64,000 bases of DNA, from contig NZ_CP109171.1 in NCBI RefSeq assembly GCF_036246005.1, positions 6,064,001-6,128,000 of the forward strand. Reading direction: 5' to 3'. Below are positions 15,639 to 23,904 of the stretch, one piece after another. The DNA is from Streptomyces sp. NBC_01723 (lineage in GTDB: Bacteria; Actinomycetota; Actinomycetes; Streptomycetales; Streptomycetaceae). Each line of letters opens with the position of its first letter. The first letter of the stretch is position 1. Below the pieces are notes generated by a model. It had not been told where the DNA came from. It saw only the letters and a list, made by a program, of their open reading frames with translations, and searched no databases. The position numbers and the translations under genes were made by a program.

Positions 15639-16837
15639 CGCGGGCGGCCCCGGTGTGCGGAGCCGGTGCTGCCCGGAGGCTGCCGGGCGGCTGAGGCGGG
15701 GAGCTGCTTGCCGAGGGTGAGAGGTGCGATCTTCTTGATGCCGACAGCCTTCGTGACGGCGTCGGCGACGGCGTCACGATCCTCCACAGGAGCGATGCCG
15801 ACGAGGTTCGCGAGCGCGGCTTTGGTGCCGAGAACGGCCTCGGTCTTCTGGTAGCTGAGCAGTTCCCGCAGTTGGGGGGCCCAGCCCAGCTCGCCGAGTT
15901 CGACCTGCTGGGCGAGGTGTCGGGCGACCCGGACCACCCGGGCATCGATCCTCAAGGCCAGGGCGAGGTCGTAGTCCGTGCCGATCTGGATCTGCACGCT
16001 GAACCGGCTCGCGAGCGCCTCCGTCAACACCGCGCCGTGGACGCCGGGATTGTGGCCCGCCACCACGTAGAAGCCCGGCTCGGCCTTGATGGTCTCGCCC
16101 TTGTGGGCCTTGACCTGGATCTGCCGGCGCCCGTCCATCGCGGGATACAGCGCCGCCAGGACCTTCGGTGAGATCAAGGTGGCATCGTCGATCAGCAGGG
16201 CGCGGCCCTCGGTCATCGCGGTGACCAGCGGACCGTACTGGAAGACGTAGGCTCCCGCGTCGTCCTGTGTGTACTCGCCGATCAAGTCGCCGACCGTGGT
16301 GTCGCCGTCACCGGCGACGGTGAGCAGGTCCGGGAACGCCGCCTCGACCAAACTCGTCTTGCCGGTGCCCGGAGGGCCGTACAGCAGCACGGGCACGTCG
16401 GCGTCGCGCAAGCGGTTCAACGCCTCGACGTCGGGCAGATCGGCCAGCTCCCGGGGGTGGTAGAGCTGGCCCCCCGCGCGGCGGATCGGGCCGGTCTGCT
16501 TGGGCGCGGCTGCTGCGGTGTAGGTCGTACGGGTCGTGGCCGCCTGGGCGCGGGGAGAGTGGGTGCCCGGTGGGCTGATCACAGCCCTCTGCGCGGCTGC
16601 GGCAGTTTTCGCGTTCGCGCGGAACTGCGGTTGTCCGGTCCCGCTTTGGTCGGCCTCGCCGCGTCGCACCAGGGTGAGGGCGGCGTTGCGGACGGCGCCG
16701 TGGGAGTGGCCCAGCTGCCTGGCCATGTCCCCGATGGTGAGCTTGTCCGCCGGCCGGTCGGCCAGCAGTCGGGCCACCTTGGCCCGTAGTTCGCCGCCCT
16801 TGGTGCGCGCTGATCTGGTAGGCCCGGATGTGGTCAA
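15635..16837 (-). CDS. MoxR-type AAA+ ATPase with N-terminal winged helix
   Basis: This 400-residue protein has a winged helix at residues 15-75 (ELRAKVARLLADRPADKLTIGDMARQLGHSHGAVRNAALTLVRRG), a Walker A GPPGTGKT at 154-161 and a Walker B ALLIDDA at about 213-219. The usual catalytic Glu of Walker B is Asp here. GHNPGVHGAVLTEALASRF matches the sensor/arginine-finger region of MoxR proteins. The TTG start follows AAGGG by 8 bp. It is coupled to the VWA gene downstream. The fused DNA-binding-like domain is unusual for MoxR and suggests targeting to DNA or a nucleoprotein complex. Confidence 0.85.
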   Translation of the reverse strand: MTTSGPTRSARTKGGELRAKVARLLADRPADKLTIGDMARQLGHSHGAVRNAALTLVRRGEADQSGTGQPQFRANAKTAAAAQRAVISPPGTHSPRAQAATTRTTYTAAAAPKQTGPIRRAGGQLYHPRELADLPDVEALNRLRDADVPVLLYGPPGTGKTSLVEAAFPDLLTVAGDGDTTVGDLIGEYTQDDAGAYVFQYGPLVTAMTEGRALLIDDATLISPKVLAALYPAMDGRRQIQVKAHKGETIKAEPGFYVVAGHNPGVHGAVLTEALASRFSVQIQIGTDYDLALALRIDARVVRVARHLAQQVELGELGWAPQLRELLSYQKTEAVLGTKAALANLVGIAPVEDRDAVADAVTKAVGIKKIAPLTLGKQLPASAARQPPGSTGSAHRGRPR

Positions 16838-16968
16838 AACGAGAACCCTTCAACAGGTGTGGGTGGGGGCGGGGTGGGCGATGCGCTAAAGAGGCCGGCC
16901 GCTCTCGGAGGGGATCACGGGCTGTGCCGACATCGGCGAGCGGGCCAACCGGGGCGTACCGTCGGCGC

Positions 16969-17217
16969 TCACCGGCCGGCCGAGGGCTCGGTCCAGGGGC
17001 ACGGGACGGCCGGCGACGAGCAGCTAGCCGGTTGCCGGGCAGCCCCGTGCGCCTGCTCCGTACCGAGTTCCGTCACTCGGCAGGCGCAGCCGGGCGTCTC
17101 TTCGAAGCCGTCCTGGAGCAGGATCCGCCGGGCGGCGGCGTTGTAGCCGGTGGTGGTGATCTCGCCGGTGATGGTGTGCCGGATCGGCATGAACGGCTCT
17201 GCTGCTGCTTCGAGCAA
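16969..17217 (-). CDS. Small hypothetical protein
   Basis: This 82-residue protein starts at TTG 17215-17217, preceded by AGGAG at 7 bp. The N-terminal half (FMPIRHTITGEITTTGYNAAARRILLQDGFEETP) looks folded; the tail is rich in Ser, Pro and Cys. It sits 10 bp downstream of the preceding gene. Not recognised. Confidence 0.6.
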   Translation of the reverse strand: MLEAAAEPFMPIRHTITGEITTTGYNAAARRILLQDGFEETPGCACRVTELGTEQAHGAARQPASCSSPAVPCPWTEPSAGR

Positions 17218-17227
17218 AGCGGATCTC

Positions 17228-18166
17228 CTAACGGTGGCGGGCGGTCATGCTGGCGCGGGGCGGCGGCGCCGGCGGTGTGGTGTCCACGGCCGGGCGCGGG
17301 CGGGCGCGCAGCACGGGGGTGCGGTGCGGAGGCAGGACGGCGACGGTCGCACCGAGGTCCTCGCCTGCCTCTTCGACTTCGCGGGTGAGGAACTCGATCT
17401 GCCGGCCCAGCGCGGAGAGGCGGGCGGCGATCTGGCGGCCCTGCACGGTCTCCAGGGCGCTGGCGAACTGGCTGGTCGTCTCCAGAAGTTCTTGCAGGCG
17501 GACCATCGGGCCGGCGGCGTAGCCGCGCTGGACAGCTCCCAGGAGAGCGTTCGAGGCGTCACCGGCACTGTGGCCTTCGACGACGTCGCGGATGAGGTCC
17601 TGCAGGGACAGCTCCGGGGCCGGTGCCGGGCGGTTGAACCGGGAGATGTCCGAGCGCAGCACGCCGGGCGGGACCGGAGCGGGCAGGGCCTTGCCCGCCT
17701 CGTACTCGTGGGCGAAGTGCCCGATCACCTGCCAGCCCGGTACGCCCGGGTCGCCGCGCAGCGCGACCACGGTGGAGTCGTCGTCCTCGACCAGGTAAGC
17801 GAGGGTGATCGGCTGTCCGTCGGCGGCATACCACGACTCGGTCAGCTCCAGCGCACCACGTATCTGTGCGGCCCGGGCCCTGTCGGTCCACAGCTGCTGT
17901 TCCTCGTCGGTCAGCGGAGCCTGGTGGTGCTGGCCCTCGCGCTGGTCGGCGAGGTTGCTGGCGATCGGGCTGTGGTCCGCCCAGGCGGTGAGATGCGGCC
18001 ACAGAGCCGCGTGCTGAGCACGTTCGGCTGGAGAGCCGGGCGCGGCCGGCCGGTCGAGGGCCCGGCGGATCTCGGCGGCGGAGGATTCCAGGCCGTCCAG
18101 GACGGCCCGCCACCCGGTCAGGTGCTGGGCGGGGACGCAACTCGTCGAGCGCGAGTCGGGCGGCAT
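17228..18166 (-). CDS. Large C-terminal part of a frameshifted hypothetical gene
   Basis: Coding signal is strong from VPAQHLTGWRAVLDGLESSAAEIRRALDR to the end: a beta-rich middle (YAADGQPITLAYLVEDDDSTVVALRGDPGVPGWQVIGHF) and a long helical C-terminus (MVRLQELLETTSQFASALETVQGRQIAARLSALGRQIEFLTREVEEA). The first ATG (18164-18166) is inside a stretch where the upstream frame is the real one. The natural gene most likely starts at 18419 and shifts frame near 18141. Function unknown. Confidence 0.65.
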   Translation of the reverse strand: MPPDSRSTSCVPAQHLTGWRAVLDGLESSAAEIRRALDRPAAPGSPAERAQHAALWPHLTAWADHSPIASNLADQREGQHHQAPLTDEEQQLWTDRARAAQIRGALELTESWYAADGQPITLAYLVEDDDSTVVALRGDPGVPGWQVIGHFAHEYEAGKALPAPVPPGVLRSDISRFNRPAPAPELSLQDLIRDVVEGHSAGDASNALLGAVQRGYAAGPMVRLQELLETTSQFASALETVQGRQIAARLSALGRQIEFLTREVEEAGEDLGATVAVLPPHRTPVLRARPRPAVDTTPPAPPPRASMTARHR

Positions 18167-18419
18167 CGAGGAGAGCCTCGGCGTGCGGGGCGAGGTGGGT
18201 GGCGTACGCCTCCAGCGCCGCCTTGTCACGGTGGGCTCGTGCGGCTGCGGCGGCGTCTGCGTGGACGGTGCGGCCGTGGCGGTCGCGTGTCCTGTCGAGG
18301 GCGGCATCGGTCTCGCAGTCGATGACGGCCATCCGCAGCCGGAAGTCGCGTGCCTTGCTGGCCAGTGCGGACGCTGTCGGCAACGGGCTGTCGGGGGCCG
18401 GGCTGCTGCTGCGGGTCAT
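18140..18419 (-). pseudogene. N-terminal part of the frameshifted gene
   Basis: From ATG 18417-18419 (ATGA overlap with the upstream stop) the frame encodes DFRLRMAVIDCETDAALDRTRDRHGRTVHADAAAAARAHRDKAALEAYATHL and LLDAARLALDEL, a helical domain. Coding character then jumps to the frame of the 17228-18166 part. A one-base indel at about 18141 (in CGAGTTGCGTCCCC) would restore a single protein of about 395 residues. It may be a sequencing error, a true mutation or a programmed shift. Confidence 0.55.
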
Positions 18420-18910
18420 CGGGACCGCCCGCTGGCTGCGGCCGTCAGGTGGACGGTGGGAGCGAAGGTGGGCTTCGGCGGGATCGGCCGGGCCGACGGT
18501 GGGGAGGTGGAGGGCGTGGTGGAGCGCTGCGTCGTTCGGCTGGCGGCGGCCTGGGCTAGCCGGCTGCGGCGCTCCTGGAGTCCGTGGGGCCGGACGGGGC
18601 GCGGCGGGCCGGTGGAGAGGGCCGGGTTGAGGCGGATGTCGGCCTGCACGGTGTAGCCGTGGCGGCGCAGGTCGTGGACGGCCTGGCGGGTGCGACGGAC
18701 TCCGTCGCGCTCGGGCTCGCTGAGGCGGTACAGCCCGGGTTCACCGGGAACGGGCTCGAACTGCTCGCGCTCCAGGAACCAGTGGGCGAGGTGGCTGGGG
18801 AGGGCGGAGGTGAAGGAGGCGACGAAGCCGTGTTCCTTGTGGTCGCCGAAGGAGAAGTGGGTGCCGGGTTGCAAGGGGGCGGAAGTCTCCAGACGTTGTC
18901 GGGGTGGCAC
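18416..18910 (-). CDS. Hypothetical protein with recurrent GY-V-D domain
   Basis: This 164-residue protein starts at GTG 18908-18910, just after the upstream stop at 18913. The N-terminal part (GTHFSFGDHKEHGFVASFTSALPSHLAHWFLEREQFEPVPGEPGLYRLSEP) runs into RTRQAVHDLRRHGYTVQADIRLNPA, which fits the small domain repeated in the 8-11 kb genes. The tail is basic and disordered. Function unknown. Confidence 0.75.
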   Translation of the reverse strand: MPPRQRLETSAPLQPGTHFSFGDHKEHGFVASFTSALPSHLAHWFLEREQFEPVPGEPGLYRLSEPERDGVRRTRQAVHDLRRHGYTVQADIRLNPALSTGPPRPVRPHGLQERRSRLAQAAASRTTQRSTTPSTSPPSARPIPPKPTFAPTVHLTAAASGRSR

Positions 18911-18912
18911 GG

Positions 18913-20019
18913 TCAGTGGCTGCGGTACGCGGGCCGGGCCGCAGGGAGGGGGCGGGCTGGGGCTGTGACGGGGAGGGCCGGGCGGCGGTGGGGTGCGCTC
19001 AGGCGGGCCTGGCGCAAGAACGCGTGGCCGTCGGTGAGCCAGGTCTCGATGGCCGGCCACGCGCGTGCTCGGCGCTCCTGCTCTGCCACAGCACAACCGT
19101 GGACGAGGTCGTCGAGCAGGGCTTCGGCATCGCTCACGGCGTCGGCCAGACGGGAGAGGGCTGTAGCGTCGTCGGGCCACGGGCTGTTCGCGGGCCGGCA
19201 CCGGTCGAGCAGCGTCGGGGCGTGGTCGACGACGGTCAGGAAACGGCGCCAGGCGTGGTCGAGGAACAGCTCCGTCGAGGCGCCGAGGGCGGCGGTGCTC
19301 AGCGGGGTGGCGTCGCTGTAGCGGCCGGAGGCGTTCATGGCCTGCCACGTGTCGTACTCGGAGCGGATGTCTGCGAGCACGCTGGCGATGGCCGCCGTCT
19401 GGCGGGCATGGACGGCCTGCTCGTAGGTGGGAAGGTACCGGTCGGTGAGGGCCTGAGCAGCCCGCCCGGGAAACGGCGGCAGGACGATGCTGCGCGGAGC
19501 GTGGGGATCGCCGTAGCCCCCTTCGAGCCCTTCCGGCGAGAAGGCGCCCACCAGGTAGCCGAGATGACGGCCGGGCCGCTCGACGAACAACAGCGTGGTG
19601 CCCTGCGCCGCGTCGGTGAGGACCGCGGCGTAAGGGATCCGCTCGCTCCGGACGACGCGGCCGAGTTCGCCGCTGTCCCAGATCCACGGGGCCAGGTCCT
19701 CCTGCCAGGCCGGGCGCGCATAGACCTCGACCGAGGCATGCCACTGGCCGGGCAGCAGGCGCGCGAGGTCACGGGCGGCGTCGCCGATGTACCGCCGGCT
19801 GCTCGTGTGCACGCTGGCGCGGTGCCGCTTCGCGCACGTGACCAGATCGACCACAGTGGTCTGGGCGCCGCCCGCGGGCAGGTGCCACACGCCGTCGTCG
19901 GCCCGCTGGAAGCCACTCTCCGCGAGGGCGGTGTGCGCCCACGGATACTGCTCGCCCGAGGCGATGGCGACGATCCCCGACTCCCGGCTGTGCGACAGGA
20001 TGATCTGCGCCTCAGCCAC
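18913..20019 (-). CDS. Hypothetical protein, 368 residues
   Basis: The gene starts at GTG 20017-20019 (VAEAQIILSHSRESGIVAIASG), overlapping the end of the glycosyltransferase gene by 8 bp. Residues 20-75 resemble the recurrent domain (TALAESGFQRADDGVWHLPAG). The middle is mixed alpha/beta and the last 170 residues are helical (QALTDRYLPTYEQAVHARQTAAIASVLADIRSEYDTW). The tail is basic. No motif identifies a reaction. Confidence 0.75.
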   Translation of the reverse strand: MAEAQIILSHSRESGIVAIASGEQYPWAHTALAESGFQRADDGVWHLPAGGAQTTVVDLVTCAKRHRASVHTSSRRYIGDAARDLARLLPGQWHASVEVYARPAWQEDLAPWIWDSGELGRVVRSERIPYAAVLTDAAQGTTLLFVERPGRHLGYLVGAFSPEGLEGGYGDPHAPRSIVLPPFPGRAAQALTDRYLPTYEQAVHARQTAAIASVLADIRSEYDTWQAMNASGRYSDATPLSTAALGASTELFLDHAWRRFLTVVDHAPTLLDRCRPANSPWPDDATALSRLADAVSDAEALLDDLVHGCAVAEQERRARAWPAIETWLTDGHAFLRQARLSAPHRRPALPVTAPARPLPAARPAYRSH

Positions 20020-20767
20020 GGACCAGGTCCTCGCCACCCTGCAGGACGGCACGCAGGCTGCGCCCGTACGCCCAGGCGTGCTCCCGGGCCGCCGCCTCCA
20101 GCTGGTCGTATCCGTCCTGGGCTGTCATCTGCCCGGGGTGCTTGCGGTACCGGTACACCGGCACCGGAAGCAGGATCCCGGGCGCCAGCGAGGTCACGCC
20201 GAGGGCCGCGCAGTAGTCCTCGCCCTGGACGAGGCCGCCCATGGGGGCGGCGCGCACGAGGTCGGTGCGAGCGAGGATCGTGGTCGGCCCGATGGGGATG
20301 GTGTCCGCAGGCGACTTCCAGTACGTCCACACCTCCCCGGCCTGGTGCCGGCCGGGAGGCGTGGGGCAGCACCAGAGGGTGGTCGAGCCGTCGGGATGCT
20401 GGTCCTGGCTCCAGCCGGCGCACCAGCCGACGCCGGTCGACTCCAGGATGTCTAGCCGCACGGACATCGCGTCGTCCGCGAACTCGTCATCGTCATCCGC
20501 CCAGTTGACGTAGCGGGTACGGACGTGGGTGAGGGCGAGGTTGCGGGCGCAGGCGGCGCCGACCGGCCGGGGCAGGGCCAGCGTGAGGACCCGGGGATCC
20601 TGCGCGAGCGGGGCCGGTAGGCGGTCCGGGGAGGCGCCGTCGAGCGCGATCACGGCCTCCCACGGTACGGACTGCCGGGTGAGGCTGGCGTGCATGGCGG
20701 TTAGGTAGTCGAGGCGGTCGTCGCGCAGGCGGGTGGCGATGACGACCGTAATCAGGGGAGCGGGCAG
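20012..20767 (-). CDS. Family 2 glycosyltransferase
   Basis: This is a GT-A fold enzyme that would transfer a sugar from a nucleotide donor. The N-terminal strand LITVVIATRLRDDRLDYLTAMHASLTRQ is typical, then GAACARNLAL, and the metal-binding DxD-type motif WADDDDEF. GEDYCAALGVTSLAPG and YRYRKHPGQMT fit the acceptor side. No conventional start lies at the right place. A CTG (20765-20767) sits 6 bp after GGAG and is preferred; a GTG at 20839 would overlap the upstream gene by 41 bp. A glycosyltransferase inside a transfer operon could modify the cell surface or a pilin. Confidence 0.85.
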   Translation of the reverse strand: MPAPLITVVIATRLRDDRLDYLTAMHASLTRQSVPWEAVIALDGASPDRLPAPLAQDPRVLTLALPRPVGAACARNLALTHVRTRYVNWADDDDEFADDAMSVRLDILESTGVGWCAGWSQDQHPDGSTTLWCCPTPPGRHQAGEVWTYWKSPADTIPIGPTTILARTDLVRAAPMGGLVQGEDYCAALGVTSLAPGILLPVPVYRYRKHPGQMTAQDGYDQLEAAAREHAWAYGRSLRAVLQGGEDLVRG

Positions 20768-20798
20768 GGAAGTCTCCGGCAGTGAGAGGCGGTGAGGG

Positions 20799-21383
20799 TC
20801 AGCGGCGGGCAGCCGTGCGGGGTCCGGTCGGCGCTGCACCGGCAGCGGGCCGCGGTGGGCGCGCGGTGCGCGAGGTGTTGGGCGTCCGGCGTGTGGTGAT
20901 GGCGGGCCAGTGCGCCGGGTGGTCGCTGAAGGGGGTGCTGGGGTCGGTGTCCCAGGCCACGAGGGGGCCCGCGCCTGTGTGAGCCATGCTGATCACTTCG
21001 ATGCCCTGCGGATGCAGGATGTAGCCCCACTGCATGCCCAGTTCGCCGGCGGTGGTGTCGGTGACCGTCATGCGCACCGGGGGTGAGCCGTCCGGAGTGA
21101 TCAGGTGATCGAGGGTCCGGCTGGGCCAGTGTTCGCCGCCGGTCAGCGCGGCCACGAGCGTGGGCGGGGCGCCGTCGAGGAGATCGGTGCCGAGTTCGTC
21201 CCAGCCGACGGCGATGTCGTCGATGAGGTGCTGGGCCATGGCCTCGATGTCGCGTCCGAACTTGTACTGGTAGGCGGCCAGGAGGAGCGGGAGGTGGTTG
21301 CTGGGCACGCCGTCGAGCTGGACGTGGATGCCGCTGTACCCCGTGCCGGCGGTGGGGCGGGCGATGAAGGAGTGTGTGGACAG
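20799..21383 (-). CDS. Hypothetical protein with CTG start
   Basis: About 194 residues. From the proposed CTG (21381-21383, GGAG 6 bp upstream) it reads STHSFIARPTAGTGYSG, then IHVQLDGVPSNHLPLLLAAYQYKFGRDIEAMAQHLIDDIAVGWDELGTDLL. A GTG at 21308 is the first conventional start but would lose obviously coding sequence. The body is mixed alpha/beta (MTVTDTTAGELGMQWGYILHPQGIEVISM) with a disordered basic tail. Not recognised. Confidence 0.72.
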   Translation of the reverse strand: MSTHSFIARPTAGTGYSGIHVQLDGVPSNHLPLLLAAYQYKFGRDIEAMAQHLIDDIAVGWDELGTDLLDGAPPTLVAALTGGEHWPSRTLDHLITPDGSPPVRMTVTDTTAGELGMQWGYILHPQGIEVISMAHTGAGPLVAWDTDPSTPFSDHPAHWPAITTRRTPNTSRTARPPRPAAGAAPTGPRTAARR

Positions 21384-21452
21384 GGAGTTCTCCGGAGCGA
21401 GCAGGGGGCGGGGGATGTCCTCGGTGGCCGTCGAAGTGGCGGGCGGGTGCGG

Positions 21453-22535
21453 CTACGCGCGGTGTGACCAGGAGGGGACCGGGGGGCCGGAGGCGTCGGT
21501 GCGGGCGCAGGTGTAGCCGATCAGGCGGGAGGGCTCGGCCTTCGCGGGGACGGTGGCGGCGTCGTTGCACACGAACGTGTACTGGATGGACATGCGGGGC
21601 ACGTCGTGGAGCCAGGCCCGGTCTTCCTTGCCGGGGTTGATCTGCAGGCCGGAGTGCGCGACGGCGTCGGTCTGGGTGTGCGTGTGGGAGAAGAGGACCA
21701 GCGCGCCGCCGTCTGCCGTCTTGAGGGCGTAGGCGTCCGTGAAGCGGTTGTCGGCTCCGTCGAAGACGCTGGTGCCCTTGTCGCCGAAGCGTGTTGCGGC
21801 ATCGCTGTTGACCTTGACCTGCCGCTTGCTGGCCTTGGTCGGCGCGAACACCTTGCTTCCGGTGTTCGTGCCTCCGGTGGTGAAGTTGTCCAGCACGGCA
21901 GTACGCAGCAGGTCGGCGTCGGCGGCCAGCTGCTTGTTGTCGTTGGCGGCGACGGCCGTCGCGTATCCCTCGCGGTCGAGGGCGACGTCGGGCAGCTTGT
22001 GGTTGTCCAGGTCGACGACGGAGACCATCTCCCAGCGCTTGTGCTGGGGCTGTTCGGCGAACACGGCCAGGCGGGAGGGGGCCTTGCCCTTCTCGCTGGA
22101 GAGGGCTGCAGCGAACCAGCGGTCCTGCCCGGAATCCAGGCGGGGGATGTACAGCATGGCGCTGGCGAGGTCGTAGGACCACGCCTCGTACGGCTCGCGG
22201 TCCGCCGCGGGGAGTCCTTCGGTCTCGGTGTAGTCCGAGACGGACATCGCGTACAGCGGTCCGTCCTCGACGGTGTCGAGGAGGCGCCGGTCGCGGTCGG
22301 CGTTGGCCTCGTTGTTGATCTTGGAATAGCGGGTGATGACGTCGCGGGCCTGGGCGGCGGTGAGAGCGGGCGCGGGCTTCGGGGCGGTGCTGGCGGTGGG
22401 CGTCTGCCGGGCCTGGGCGGGGCCGTCTTCGCCGGAGCACCCGGTGAGGGCCAGGGTGAGGCAGGCGGCGCCGGTGATCAGCGGCAGGGTACGGCGGGCG
22501 GTGCGGATGGAGGCTCCAAGGGTTCGCGGAATCAG
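21453..22535 (-). CDS. Exported lipoprotein
   Basis: About 360 residues. Arginines (RTARR) precede a hydrophobic segment LPLITGAACLTLALTGC, whose Cys is a lipobox. The mature part has two similar alpha/beta halves (RDVITRYSKINNEANADRDRRLLDTVEDGPLY is the first helix set), reminiscent of NTF2-like lobes. The CTG at 22533-22535 overlaps the upstream TGA as CTGA; an ATC after GGAG at 22508 is the alternative. It is probably anchored outside the membrane as an accessory of the transfer machine; that role is inferred from position. Confidence 0.8.
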   Translation of the reverse strand: MIPRTLGASIRTARRTLPLITGAACLTLALTGCSGEDGPAQARQTPTASTAPKPAPALTAAQARDVITRYSKINNEANADRDRRLLDTVEDGPLYAMSVSDYTETEGLPAADREPYEAWSYDLASAMLYIPRLDSGQDRWFAAALSSEKGKAPSRLAVFAEQPQHKRWEMVSVVDLDNHKLPDVALDREGYATAVAANDNKQLAADADLLRTAVLDNFTTGGTNTGSKVFAPTKASKRQVKVNSDAATRFGDKGTSVFDGADNRFTDAYALKTADGGALVLFSHTHTQTDAVAHSGLQINPGKEDRAWLHDVPRMSIQYTFVCNDAATVPAKAEPSRLIGYTCARTDASGPPVPSWSHRA

Positions 22536-23077
22536 GCAGTGCGCCTGGCCGGTGGGGCGGCTTGCGGCGATGCCGGCGGGAGGGCCCGGGCTGGGGGCAC
22601 GTGTGAGTTTTCGTGGGGCAAGACGGGGTGCGGTAGCAGCCCGAGCTGGGCGAGGCGGTGGTCGATCGCCTCGATCAGAGGTTGGGCGCTGCCGCCGTGG
22701 CGGGCTTCGGGCCGCTGGGGAGCACTGGGGTCGTTGGAGGGCGCCGAGTCGTAGATGACCTCGAACAGCGTCTGGTCGTCGGGGTGCGCGCGAGTGGCGA
22801 TCCAGCCCTCCGGGTCTCCGGGCGGTCGCTCGGAGGGCGGGTCGTGCGGCGGACTGATGACCAGGTAGCTGTCGTCGGGGAGCGAGACGCGCACGTTGTA
22901 GGTGCTGAGGCCGAATTCGATGTCGCACTGCAGTCCGCGTGCCCGAAGCGGCGTGATGACGTGTGCGTGGCGACGCCACAGCTCCTGCCACCACGGCGTG
23001 TGCACGTTGCGGTGGTCGGGCAGCGGCGCGAGCGGTACCGGCCGGGGTTCCGGGGTTCTCGTTTCGTCAGCGGCCAT
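22532..23077 (-). CDS. Hypothetical protein, 181 residues
   Basis: The gene starts at ATG 23075-23077. Residues 25-100 look like one folded domain (HTPWWQELWRRHAHVITPLRARGLQCDIEFGLSTYNVRVSLPDDSYLVISPP). It resembles proteins that end with a short helix and a Pro-rich tail. The start codon lies inside the last codons of a 28-codon leader (23067-23153), so translation may depend on that leader. Function unknown. Confidence 0.75.
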   Translation of the reverse strand: MAADETRTPEPRPVPLAPLPDHRNVHTPWWQELWRRHAHVITPLRARGLQCDIEFGLSTYNVRVSLPDDSYLVISPPHDPPSERPPGDPEGWIATRAHPDDQTLFEVIYDSAPSNDPSAPQRPEARHGGSAQPLIEAIDHRLAQLGLLPHPVLPHENSHVPPARALPPASPQAAPPARRTA

Positions 23078-23153
23078 GGCTTCTCCTGCGGCTGCCGCCG
23101 TTTGCGGCCCGGAGGTAGGTGTGCGGGTCGTCGGGGCGTGGAGGAGAGGTCAA
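23067..23153 (-). other. Leader ORF, truncated copy of the 26035-26499 gene start
   Basis: From TTG 23151-23153 this encodes 28 residues beginning TSPPRPDDPHTYLRAAN, nearly identical to the N-terminus of the 154-residue protein at 26035-26499 (TSPPRPDDAHPYLRAAS). It ends across the ATG of the next gene. The 5' flanks of both genes are also duplicated, so this is a remnant of a segmental copy that may now act as a coupling leader. Confidence 0.55.
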
Positions 23154-23242
23154 AGGGTGTGCTCCTTCCTGCCGGCGGGCAGAGCGGTGACGGCTGTGGC
23201 GTCGGGGTGATCCGGAGTGCAGTGGGTCAGGGCGCGCACGGG
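23105..23242. repeat. Direct repeat, copy 1 (about 138 bp)
   Basis: It matches 26451-26590 in the same orientation with a few substitutions and small indels. Blocks shared exactly include GAGAGGTCAAAGG, CCTTCCTGCCGG and GTGATCCGGAGTGCAGTGGG followed by TCAGGGCGCGCACGGG. It covers the 5' end of a small gene plus its upstream flank. Confidence 0.8.
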
Positions 23243-23261
23243 CACGGCCGGTGGAGAAGAG

Positions 23262-23891
23262 CTAACGGCGAGGCGCGGGGCCGGTGGAGGGGGGAGTGGG
23301 CGGCAGGCTCGCGGTAGCTCCACGCGAGGCGTTGGTCGGCGCGGTGGGGGCGGGGGCCGGGTCGTAGGCGGCGCGCAGCCTGTTGAGACCGGCTTCGTCG
23401 GCGAGAGCGAGGGCGGACAGCGCCCGGCTGGCCGCTGTCATCAGCAGGTGCGAAGGCGACCCCGTGGCCGCGTCGCGGTTCTCCTGCTTCCACCGGGCGG
23501 CGGCGACGAGGTAGGTACTCAGGGCTCGCAGTGCGGGTTCGGCGGCGTCCAGGACGTGGTCGGTGACCGCGTCGATCTCCGCCGGAGTCTGGGCCGCGGT
23601 GAGGGCGTCCAGGTACGGGCCGAGGTGGGGTGCGGCCCAGGGCTGGTCGGGCAGCGGGTGTGCGTCACGGAAGGCCCGTGCGTCGCGTCGTGCCCACCGC
23701 TTCAGGTCGTTGTCGGTGGCGAGGTTGTACCGGGCGGCTTGGATCTGGTCGGCGTCGCGGCCGACGTTGTCGTAGAGCTCGAAGTCTGGGTCGCGGGGGG
23801 ATGATGCAGGAGTCCTTCGGGGCTGGTGCGGGCTGCGGGTCGTTGCGGGTGGACTGCACCGGGGTGGCGATCTGTTGCACGAGCAGTTCAC
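23262..23891 (-). CDS. Hypothetical helical protein
   Basis: This 209-residue protein begins at GTG 23889-23891 with a Cys/Pro-rich leader. A helical body follows from DFELYDNVGRDADQIQAARYNLATDNDLKRWARRDARAFRDAHPLPDQPW through HVLDAAEPALRALSTYLVAAARWKQENRD. No catalytic signature. It lies 13 bp downstream of the preceding gene. Confidence 0.72.
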   Translation of the reverse strand: MNCSCNRSPPRCSPPATTRSPHQPRRTPASSPRDPDFELYDNVGRDADQIQAARYNLATDNDLKRWARRDARAFRDAHPLPDQPWAAPHLGPYLDALTAAQTPAEIDAVTDHVLDAAEPALRALSTYLVAAARWKQENRDAATGSPSHLLMTAASRALSALALADEAGLNRLRAAYDPAPAPTAPTNASRGATASLPPTPPSTGPAPRR

Positions 23892-23904
23892 GGCTCTGGT
23901 GCGG

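Noticed and set aside
16838..17388. Plus-strand frames opposite the small gene at 16969
   Set aside because: No ribosome site and Arg/Gly-rich shadow composition; the minus-strand TTG with AGGAG is better supported.
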